A stretch of DNA of 64,000 nucleotides, taken from Rhizophagus irregularis. Lineage: Eukaryota > Glomeromycota > Glomeromycetes > Glomerales > Glomeraceae. The DNA is taken from the NCBI RefSeq assembly GCF_026210795.1, contig NC_089435.1, forward strand, positions 4,836,001-4,900,000, read 5' to 3'. A model generated the notes under the pieces. The model had not been told where the DNA came from and ran no database searches. It saw only the letters and a list, made by a program, of their open reading frames with translations. Positions within the stretch are counted from its first letter, which is position 1. Each line of letters begins with the position of its first letter. Positions 47,870-58,296 of this stretch are shown one piece after another. Position numbers and translations under genes: made by a program.

Positions 47870-49665
47870 GAATTTTCATGCATCCAGAGACCAGGTTGTC
47901 TAATAAAAAAGAGAATGAAATTAAATAAATAAAACTAGTCAAAAAAAATACTTCAGATTCCTCTTACCAAAATTCTACGCTTCCAAAGATCTGGTCATCT
48001 GGTCATCTGGTCATCTAGAAAAAAAAAAGATAAAAATCAAATGTTAGTAAGATGTTTCGTTAAAAGAAATAAATCAAAGAAACTCCAATACTTACCGAAA
48101 TTGAATTACCTAAATCCAACATGTTCAGACCCGGAGAACCAGAATCCAAGATCCGCCTAAAAAAAATAATAATGAAATGTTAATAAACGTTTCATAAAAA
48201 TAAAAAATAAAAAAACCCATTGAAAACAATGTAGCTATCTATTTTTTTGATGTATTACTATTAGGACCTGTTTTTCATTTTCAAGTGTATTATTATGTTT
48301 ATTATCCATATCTTTATTAAAATTACCAATAGAGAACCAGAGAACCGGTCACCTAAAAAAAAGAAAAAAGAGAAACCAAAACGTTAGCAAACGTTTTGTT
48401 AAAAAAAATTTTTTAAAGAAAAACAATTACCAAAATCTCGCGTGTCCAGGCCCATCTAAAAAAAGAAAGAACGAAATATTAGAATACATTTCATTCGTTT
48501 CGTTAAAACAAATAATAGCGAAAAAATAGCTCACCTAATCCAACGTGTTTTCTATTATCCCATCTTGATTTTCATTGTTTTTAGTCGTGGATTGTAACGA
48601 AATGATTTCATTCAAATAATGCATGCCATCCAGGTCCGAAGAGCATGCCATCTAAAAAAAGGAAGATAACGAAATGTTAGACAGTTTGTTAAATAAATAA
48701 AATTAAAAATTTTTTTTTGATTTCTTACCGGAATTCAAGATCCGTCTAAAAAAAGAAAATAATGAAACGTTAGTAAACGTTTCGCTAAAATAAATAAAAG
48801 AAAAAAATAAGATAAATTGAAAAAAACTTACGAATCTGCGTCAAAAAAGGTTTGAAAAAGCTGACTAAAAAAAAGAAATAAGACAAAACGTTAATAAACA
48901 TTTCATTAAAATAAATAATAAAATAAAAGAAATAAATTACTTACCGAAATGTCATGTCCAAAGAGCCGAAGACCTGCCTAAAAAAATAAAAAACGAAATT
49001 GTTAGGTTAACATTTCGTTATAATAAAGATGTTTAAAAAACAAAAACAAAACAAAATATATACAATAATCTGCGCGTACAAAGACTTGAAGAAAAAGAAG
49101 CTGTCTAAAAAGAGAAAGATAAATGAAACGTTAGTAAACATTTCATTAAAGAATTATAAAAAATAGCCCCTCTCTTACCAAATTCAAGTACTCAAATCCA
49201 AGCCATCTAAACTTCAGAAACTAGAAAGATCTGCCTAAAAAAGAAAAAGAAACGAACTATTAGTATAGTTCGTTAAAAATAAAAAATTTAGTAAAAAAAA
49301 ATTAAGACTTACCGAATTCCTAAGCCATCATCAATTATTTTAATAAAAGGAATGTGACAAAAATTTGAAGAGCTCTAAAAAAGAAAAAAAAGTGAACTGT
49401 TAATACAGTTCGTCAGAGTAGTTAAATTAAAGAAAATAAAAAAATATACCGAAAACTTACATGTCAAAAGAAACCAAAAGACCGTCTAAAAAAAAAAATG
49501 AAACTGAATTTCCACGCATCTAAATATACAAAAAAAGAACAAACTGTCTAAAAAAAATCAAAAAAATGAGCCATTAGAAACTAGCTCGTTAAAATAAATA
49601 TAATTGAAGAAAAAAAATAGTTTACCGGAAATGTTGTGTCCAATGAGACTGAAATAACCGTCTAA
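47870..49665 (-). repeat. Diverged tandem array of about 100-120 bp units resembling serial microexons
   Basis: Read on the - strand, each of about 13 units has a T-rich tract ending in TAG, a short core of 17-62 bp, then GTAAG or GTAA, then a stretch with a small dyad (aacgtttactaacgttt type). Example cores: 49626-49661 (36 bp), 48945-48977 (33 bp), 48729-48745 (17 bp). Core lengths vary while the splice-like borders are kept. It may be a degenerate satellite or a multi-microexon gene; the joined cores show no recognisable protein. Confidence 0.55.
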
Positions 49666-49674
49666 AAAAGAATT

Positions 49675-49860
49675 TTAGATTTTTTTTGTAGGTGATTTTA
49701 ACTTTTTTTTTAAACAGAAGAGGGAAAGGATGAAAAAGAGGAAAGAACGAATTTGAAGAAGAAAAAGATTGAAGGAAATGGAAATGGAGAGAATAAAAAA
49801 AAGAACAAAAAAAAAAGAACGAAGGGAAGGAAAATGGGAAAAGGAAATGTAATGTAAATC
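49675..49860. repeat. Purine-rich tract
   Basis: Almost pure A/G on the + strand (gaagagggaaaggatgaaaa type), ending in 'ggaaatgtaatgtaaatccc'. A similar tract lies at 56500-57010. The long frame on the - strand through it is low-complexity and not a gene. Confidence 0.6.
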
Positions 49861-50054
49861 CCGATAGATAAGCTTATAAAAATTATCAATTTGATAATCT
49901 ATATCACGTGGTACCTGTAACACTAATTTAACAAAGTAATTAGAACTCCAACTTGACCTGAAACTTTTTTTCGGTCGAATCAGGTCAGGTGACCTGTATC
50001 GAACTGCACTAACCTGATCTACCTGTTTGACCAAACCTGATTTTTTCAGGATGG

Positions 50055-50740
50055 GTAATTTTTCATAAATAAAAGTGAAAAACGCCGATTGGCTTTTTTT
50101 CATAAAAAATAATGAAAAAATGCCACAAACTGGCATTTTTCATAAATAAAAAGTGAAAAAAATGCCATAAACTGGCATTTTTAATAAATAAAGTTAAAAA
50201 ATGCTGGAATGGCGTTTTTTTTTTCAAAAAAATAATGAAAATGCCATAAGCCGGCATTTTTCATAAATAGAAGTGAAAAAACGCCAGAATGGCGTTTTTT
50301 TTCATAAATAATTATGAAAAAATGCCACAGCCTGGCATTTTTCATTAAAAAATGTGAAAAAACGCCGAAATGGCATTTTTTTTATAAATGAATATAAAAA
50401 AAAATGCCATAAGTCAGCATTTTTCATAAAAAGAAGTGAAAACCGCCAAAATGGCGTTTTTTCATAAATAAATATGTAAAAAATGCCATAAACCGGCATT
50501 TTTCATAAATAAAAGTGAAAAAACGCCGGATTAGCATTTTTTTTATAAATGAATATAAAAAAAATGCCATAAGTCGGCATTTTTCATAAATAAAGTGAAA
50601 AAATGCCAGAATGGTGTTTTTTCATAAATGAATATGAAAAAAATGCCATAAACCGGCATTTTTCATAAATAAAGTGAAAAAATGCCGGAATGGCGTTTTT
50701 TTTCATAAATAAATATGAAAAAATGCCATAAACCAGGGTT
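50055..50740. repeat. Alternating hairpin array, about 80-bp dimers, about 8 copies
   Basis: Two dyads alternate: tgccataaaccggca and cgccggaatggcg, each flanked by tttttcataaata / tgaaaaaa. Almost every unit keeps self-complementarity even where bases differ, for example tgccacagcctggca. Low-complexity frames on the - strand are by-products. Confidence 0.85.
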
Positions 50741-53700
50741 GAAACTTTAACCCGACCTGGTACTAGATCATGGATATTTCAGGTCAACCTGATCAGGTCA
50801 CCTGAAATCACCTGACCTGTTTAGAGCACTAAGTCAAAGTTTATATTATTATACTAAAGGTACTTATGAAAAGCCTCTAAGGCTTAATATAAAAAATAAT
50901 AAAATTTAAATGCTCATATTTTATACCTTTTTAATGATAAATTCAAATGCTTAATTGGTATTTTTTTTCATAGCAATTAATAAGTATTAATCTAAAATAT
51001 TTTTTAAGCATTTTGTTAAAGCAGCAATTATAAAGTATTTAATGATAAATATTTAATTTGTAATCTATTATAATGATAACTAAATACTTATTTTAAATAC
51101 AAATAGGTATTCATAAAACATTAAGCATTCAGTAAATACAAAATTTAAGCATTTATTAAATAATTTGTGTTTGATGAATACAAGTCTAACATTTGATCAA
51201 CTTCGTGATGCTAGGAATTTTTGTCCAGGAATCACATTTGTTATTTGAGATCAAACATCCTTCTCATAGATTACTTGTTTCGAATTGAAAATTTCAAGAT
51301 AGGTACAAATATCTTTAAACTGGAAGTGTGATTTTGTTACGTGATCATTTTTAGTTAATTTATAAATAATCCATCCAACGATATAGGAAAATTTTGATGC
51401 TTCAGCTGGTTCCAAAATAATAATATTCTTTGGCGTTATATTACAGTCTGCAGCAAAGTTAGTTGGATTTTTTTCATCGCTTTTTTTGAATGTATATTTA
51501 ATTACATTTTGCAAAAGTAAATATACAATAAGCCTTAAGACTGAAGAATCATGCAATTTAGTTTTTGCCAAAAATTCCTGATACCAGCTACCAGAACATT
51601 GATAGTTATTCAAACGGAGTTCAAAGGTAGAATTCCAAATAGTTAACCATTGAACCCCTATTTTCTTTGGAACAGATTCACAAGCAATTTTTTTAATATT
51701 ATCTTTCCACAATTGTAATAATTCATTAATAGAATCCAAATAAAGTATAACTTCAATAAGATTTTGTCATTCAATTTGAAGCTGATAAATTCTAAGATTT
51801 TCATAATCAACATTATCATTAAAGGACTTTAACGGAAATGTAAATCTTCCCATAGTTAAATTATCAGTAAAAAGATTTTTAAAGATAGTACAAGAAAATG
51901 ATGATAATTGTAACAATCGCATATTGTATTTTTGAGAAAGATCATTTTCATTTTCTTTGTTTTCTTCATTATGTAATTTTTTTCTTTTCGGTAATCTCTA
52001 AAAATTAAATAAAAAACATTTAATTAAATTTTATTTATAATTAAAAAATTGAAAATACTGTATATACCTTCTTGTTAAAGAATTAATACCAATACCAGTA
52101 GTATTATTAGCTATTCCATAATTAATGCTTTTTATTTCAGATGAAACTAATGCTGTAATTTGATATTTATTTAAAGTATGTCCATATGATTTTAGTGTTT
52201 GTGTGGAAGAATCTCCTCCAAGTTCACGAATTACACCAAAAAGACCTTCAAGTATATCTTGTGAAATACATCGTGACTGAACTATTGAACCAGGATATTT
52301 TTTCAAAATAAATTCTAATAGTCCAAGAAAACCATCAATTGATAAAATCAAATCAAATTGACATTGTGGTGAGATCCATTCCATATGTCCTGTCTTTTGT
52401 TTATTCCTATATATAAACCAATTATGAATTTCTTTTAAAGTATTAACACGCGGATCTTCTATAGAGCAAAAATTGATTTTACTATGCATAATCTGGCGAT
52501 ATTTTCATGCATATTTAATAAATTCCTTAAAAAAAAAAATTGGAATTAATAATACCTCAAATATAAATAAATAATATTCTTTAATAATAACTTACTCTTG
52601 TTCCTTCTGATATATTTTTAAATTTATTGATAGATGCTAATGCATCTTCAACTTCTTTTGATAATGTATGTTCAGCAAGGTCAACACGCATTTTACTCCA
52701 TGAAGTAAGCTATATATGTCGCTTTGTAAGTTTTGTAGCTTTTGCTGTTGCATGTTGATTTGTATATTCATAAACACCTTTTATATGTTTCCAACTAATT
52801 TCCTTTCCATTAATCATTATTTCTCTAGCATTTTTTTTACCAGTGTGACTCTTTGATAGATTATTTCTAAGTTTTTTAAAAACGTGTATTGAATCACTAA
52901 TAAAGAACCACTCTTCGTCTCTTCCCCAGTAATAGGATTATTATAAATAGGTCTAAGAAATTTACTAACATGATAACTAAAAACTTTCCATCTTCTTTTT
53001 GCATATATTCCTTCTACAATTTCTACAGATAATGTTATTTCAATCAGATCAAAATTCAATAATTTTTCCTAAATACCATTGATTATCATCTGGATTTTTA
53101 AATTCACATAACTTATTAACATTCCATTCTAATTTTAAAGGCATTGGTGGATGAATATAAGCTCGATCAATTGTAATTATTTCAGAATTATTATGATTAA
53201 GCTGACGTACAATAAATTTTGATCTTTCAGAATTACTACCTATGATTTCTGCTGCATAAAATGATTTTTTAGTTTTATCAAAATTAATTTCTACCAAATC
53301 ACCAGAAGACCAGGTTGATGCATACCAATCAAAACTCTTTATATGAGTTCTATTTTCTCCTGCACCATCACAAATTGAACCATATGTATGTATGCCAATA
53401 CATTCTAATTTTGCTGCAAGGTTGAATATTAAAGTATTTAAATTATGTGCTGTTAATATATTAATACCATAATAAGCAATTGGAAAGGCAAAGTTATGTG
53501 TTGTTGAGTGCCAAACAATTTGATGAACCTGAGTTGCAAGTTCATTCTTTTGCTTTTGCTTTTCAGATATAGTATTAGATAATGAATTATTTTCTCCTGA
53601 TATTTCACATTGACACTGCAAGGCAAATGATTGATAATCCTGCATTTCATTTTCAAAATCTAAATATCCAACATAACAGTTTTCACGTTGACTCCAAAGA

Positions 53701-55425
53701 AGACCTTTTTAAATTAAATTATTAATTAATTTATTTATATGTAAAATTAAAAATAAAATAAATAAAATTCAATACCTTTTTGAATTTTAAAGGAATCATG
53801 TGAAAAAAATCCTACTCGTCCATATCCCCAAATTTTGTTTGTTGTTAAACTTTCTAACATTTGAGAAGCAATTTTATCTTGCCATCCTGAATGCTGTTCA
53901 CTTTCATTTATATAACTTTTAAGGGTAGAAATTGATGGTAAACGCATTATTGTTTTCATTGCATTATAGGCAGCATTTCCAGATCTACTATATACAGATA
54001 TTGCCCAACGTAAAAACCTATAAAAAAAATTAGTTTTTTTTGTGAAATAAAATAAAGTCATTACTTAATTAATTAATCTTACATTGGATGGTATCTTACT
54101 CCATTTGGTTTTTCACTTTGAATACAAATTAGTTCTTGAAAAATAGGATGAAAATTTGAAATATCTATGTTTTTACTGGTAACATTTTCAGTAGCTGTAT
54201 AAGCAATTTTTTCCATCTCATCAGAGATTTCGCCTCCTTCTTCTTCTATCTTCTTCTGTAAGCAAGTTCTTATATTTGTAATAGTTAAATTTTGTTCTTG
54301 AATTATTTTGCATTGATGATTAATTTTTTTTATAAGAATTTCTTTAGAAGCATGTATAGTTTTCACAGAATTTACACCAGATAAAAATCTTCTATGAATT
54401 TGTTGTATTATTTTATGCACCTTTTAACAATTTTCACATACATTACTATTTTTTACTACAAGCATGCAATTTATATGTCGATATACTTCATCTGATTGAC
54501 CTTTATTCTCCAAAATAGCCAAAACAGCATGCTCTTGTGTATTGCTAACTAATTGATTTCCTCTAATACAAACTATATTTTCAAAACCTTGAATTTTAAA
54601 TTAATAATAAGTAAATAATAAATAAAAATATAAATACTTCAAATTATAAATTTATATTTACCAATGGTACTTTGTCTATAATAAACTTTAAGAAAAAAAA
54701 TATGTTTGATTTCATTAAGAGTTCTTTTCATTGCTTTAATTGGAAATGGAAGATCTACTTCTGGTAATATTTTATTAAATACCCAAACTTCGTAACTAAA
54801 TAAAGCACCTTTAGCAAAAATTATCATCATCTTTTCTGATTTTTTTTTTTTATTAAAAAAGTGAAGTTCAAGACCTTTATTAATTTCTTGTACAATGGTT
54901 CCTATAAATTTTCCACCTGGTAAAATTTCTTTTTGAATTAATAAAAAAATATTTTGAATATCTGCGCAATTAGAAGTTTTTCAGTATGGCGTATAATTAG
55001 ATTTACATAAAATTGATGCAATCGGTATACTAGTAGGATTGGATTCTAAAAAAATAGTTGTAAGAGCTGATTTATATCCTTTAAATAATCCTTGTTTTTT
55101 TAATCCAGTTATCCATTTGGAAAATGTTTCATACTTATGATCATTTTTAATACTATATACATATGCTTTTTTTTCTTTCACATCATATAAAAGTATACCT
55201 TCAAAGTATTTATCCAATGTTGGAAAAAAGTATACTTTTTTTCCTTTAAGTTCTGGTCAAATATGTACAAATTCTTGTAATGCTTCAACTTTTTTTTGCC
55301 GATTTATTGAAGTATTAGTTTTTTCATGAGAAGTAGAAGGCTATTTTGAAATAAGAATTATTAATATAATAAAATTTCTATTTAAAAATAACAACAGCAT
55401 CAATTTTTTTCTTGTTACTCACCAT

Positions 55426-56495
55426 TTTTAACGTTTATCTTATAGTCTATAATCAATTAAAGTCGCTAATTCAAATTATCTTTAGAACTAGAAATGCAAT
55501 AACGATAAAATTCATATCACGTATAGCCACATATTGTATCATCTTGGTGTAATTTAATAGTGTCACAAGAAATTGACTTATTAGCAGGGGAGTAGGGGAG
55601 CTACCATTCGATTCATTCATTGTGTTATAAGATAATAAGAACCATCTAAAAGCGGAAACCAAATAGTAAAGCTTTATTCACTAGTAAATTATTATTTAAA
55701 AAAAAAATTATTATTAAAAAAAAATCTATATAACTAAAAAAATTTGTCTGACGTTTGGATTTATAGTCTCTGTGTAAATAATTTAAATTGTGTAATTTGA
55801 AATACAATTAAAACCCGTGATAAGCCTCCGCCTGATCTATTTATGGTCAAAAACTATTCGATTCGTGTGCATTCCAATCAACTAATCCAATTTCAGTTAA
55901 TAAAATTTTCCTTTTTTTCGGAAATTTCCCTTTTTTTCAAACTGATTTCCTTTCTTTATTCTTTTTCTTCCCCCCAAATTTTTTTATTATATTAAATATA
56001 TTTACAAAATTATTATTTTTTTTAAAAAAATCAATATAACAAACATATCAGATATAGGAAAATTGACCAACACGAGTAAGATTTTTTCAATTAAATTAAA
56101 TGCTGGATAAATAGTTTGATTTTCAAATTCATAAAAATCAATTAATTATAAAATATATAAAAATGTCAATTTTTTTTTTAAAGAAATTGTTGATTTAATA
56201 ATAGATTATTATAACCAAATCCATATCCAAAATTGTCTAAATAACTATCAGATTTTTGAATAAAAATTTTAATTCAAATGGTTTAGTTAAATTAAGTACC
56301 AAAATAATAATAAATGAAATGAATAGATTCTAATACATTTAATTATTCAAATATTTTTTTTAAGTTGGTTATAAGTTTAAGATTGACGTAATATAAAATA
56401 AGAAATAATTATAAAATTTATAATTAATTAAAAAAAAATATTTGTAGTATTTTCATAATATTAAAGTTTTACAAAAATATTTCTAAAAAATTAAT
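55426..56495. other. AT-rich region, no gene seen
   Basis: Upstream of the P-type pseudogene. There are long A and T runs and no open frame of note. I looked for inverted repeats matching the 3' side of the P gene and did not find a convincing pair. Confidence 0.4.
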
Positions 56496-57085
56496 CAAAA
56501 AAATGAGGGTGAATGAAAAAATAGGGAGATAAAAGGATAAAAGAAATGAAGGAGAGTGAGGGAGAAACGAAATGGAGCAAAGGGTGAGCGAAAAAAATAA
56601 AAGGAACGAAAAAGATCAAGTCGGAATGAAAAAAAATGAAAAAAATGGAGGGACGAAATGGAGCAAAGGAGAATAAAAAAAAATGAAAGGAACAAAGGGT
56701 AATGTAAAAAGAAGTGGAATGGGAAAAAAATGAAATGATAGAGGATAGTGTAAAGGAACAAAAAAGATGAAACGGGAATGGAATAAAAATGAAAGGAACG
56801 AAGGGTAGTGTAAAGGAATGAAAAGACGAAGAAACAAAGAGGAAATAAAAATAACAGAAAAAACGAAGGAAGGGAAGAATAAAAAGAGCAAAAAAAATGA
56901 AGAAACAAAAAGAAAACAAAAAAATGGAGAAGGGACGGAAATGAGATAAACAGTAAAAACCAAACCCATAAAATTAAAAGGAGAAATAAAGTTAGTAGGA
57001 AACGGAAATTACATGTAATAAATAAACAAAAACAAAAAAATAAAAAACATACCTTAGTAGTTATAAAGAAGAATCGAAAGACCTA
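56496..57085. repeat. Second purine-rich tract with a microexon-like unit
   Basis: 56500-57010 is A/G-rich with repeated 'ggaacgaaagggtaatgtaa'-type units. Next to it, 57056-57085 reads on the - strand as TTTTTAG, a 30-bp core, and GTATGT, like the units at 47870-49665. Frames on the - strand (FFxFFxFI-rich) are translation of the pyrimidine strand, not genes. Confidence 0.55.
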
Positions 57086-57840
57086 AAAAGAATGAATTCA
57101 AAATGTAAAATGATCAGCACAAATTTAGCCAATAAAATTTAATGTGAAAAATTATTAAATCGCCCAGGGTGAAAATACACTCAAACGTCAAATCATTAAT
57201 ATAAACTATATTATTCTAAATATAATTTATATCATTCTAATATTATAAATATAATTTAATACATGTTATTTATTATTTTTTGTTAACTAATTATTACCAT
57301 ATTAAATTCCTAATTATAAACAAAAAACTACTGTAACCATCTTTAATTTACTTAGTATTGCATTACATTATAATACTAAATTTTTCTATTTAATAAACAA
57401 ACTCATTTGTCCCGGTGCATGACTGCTAGTAATAAACTAATACTAAATTGTACTATAATCTAGATTTTTTGAAGATATAATAATATTATTAAGATTAATC
57501 ACTTTTTTAAGAACGATAAATCAGCTGTAAAATAGTGATATAGTGATCTGCAAATTTGTATACATCATAAAAAAAAAAATTATTAAAAAAAAAAATTATT
57601 ATTACGATAAATCAGCTGTAAATAGTGATATAGTGATCTGTTAAAAAAATAATAATAATAAACTAATCCTAAATTGTACTATAATCTAAATTTTTGAAGA
57701 TATAATAATATTTATTTTTAATTTTAATAAATATTTAAAAGTTACTGTAAATTTTATTAGTAAAATATTTTTAGTGGAGTAAAATTATTATTAAAAAAAA
57801 AATCAAAAATTTATTAATTAAGAAAACATTCATTTTGAAA
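57086..57840. repeat. AT-rich DNA with a direct duplication
   Basis: 'aactaatactaaattgtact' plus 'ataatctagatttt' near 57435 recurs near 57660, and 'acgataaatcagctgtaaa' plus 'tagtgatatagtgatctg' near 57510 recurs near 57604. These are short local direct repeats, with no gene. Confidence 0.6.
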
Positions 57841-58248
57841 ATTTTAAAAGTATTTTTCCTTTTTTAAATTTTATGAATTCTTTGATAAAAATTTTTTTAC
57901 GAAAAGAGAAAAAAATAGATCAAAATGGAAAACCATTTCCTTTATATTTTTTATGAATTTTTTTAATTTTTTTTTTCAACGAAAAAAAATTTTTTACAAA
58001 AGAAAAAAAATAAATTAAAAAGGAAACCCATTTCCTTTTTCATCTTATAAATTTTTTTGATTTTTTTATGAAAAAAAATTTTTACAAAAGGAGAAAAAAA
58101 AATTAAAAAGGAAACCCATTTCCTTTTTTCATTTTTATAATTTTTTTTTGATTTTTTTTTCAACAAAAAAAAAGTTTTTTACGAAAAGAGAAAAAATTAA
58201 AGCAAAAATGGAAAGTTATTTCCTTTTTCAATCAAAAAAAAATCTAAA
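57841..58248. repeat. Tandem array, unit about 110 bp, with a ggaaa..tttcc dyad
   Basis: About four units of 'aaaaggaaacccatttcctt' flanked by long A and T runs with 'acgaaaagagaaaaa'. The dyad-per-unit layout recalls the nearby arrays. No gene. Confidence 0.7.
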
Positions 58249-58265
58249 AAACGTTAGCTTCGCTA

Positions 58266-58296
<31 letters not shown>

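Larger units (their letters stand above)
47475..51210. mobile_element. TIR element of 3.7 kb inside the P-type transposase
   Basis: The ends are CATCACGAAGTT and AACTTCGTGATG. Subterminal 'taagcatttattaaa' motifs occur on both sides (47490-47560, 50880-51170). There is no transposase. Inside are a serial microexon-like array (47870-49665), a purine-rich tract (49725-49840), AGGTCA-type motif clusters and a hairpin array (50055-50740). The target duplication is not clear (at most 2 bp). It separates the C-terminal P transposase codons from the rest. Confidence 0.6.
46818..55425 (-). pseudogene. P-superfamily transposase, multi-exon, decayed and split
   Basis: From 55425 downward: a short first exon, EALQEFVHI*PELKG, a region before GKALF-type FAKGALFSYEVWVFNK, RGNQLVSNTQEHAV, a coiled-coil stretch, then PNGVRYHPM and LRWAISVYSRSGNAAYNAM. 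The RNase H-like core follows with SHDSF and ICDGAGENR as likely acidic catalytic motifs. A Tudor/Agenet-like double module lies within it (WSSGDLVEINF, NKLCEFKNPDDNQWYLGKII). Then comes SQDILEGLFGVIRELGG, the typical P C-terminal motif. The end (RQKSWRKFNDLIPEKGTSSL, to TAA at 46818) lies beyond a 3.7-kb insertion. In-frame stops: TGA at 55257, 54981, 52505, 51767, 51251 and 47022, TAG at 52710, TAA at 54422. It is related to P/THAP9-type transposases. Non-functional. Confidence 0.75.

Noticed and set aside
49675-50499. FFxFF-rich frames on - over the purine tract and hairpin array
   Set aside because: Low-complexity translation of a pyrimidine strand and hairpin repeats, with no start context or conserved domain.
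56491-56969. Three overlapping Phe/Ser-rich frames on -
   Set aside because: All three frames are open because the strand is nearly pure pyrimidine. No coding signal beyond that.
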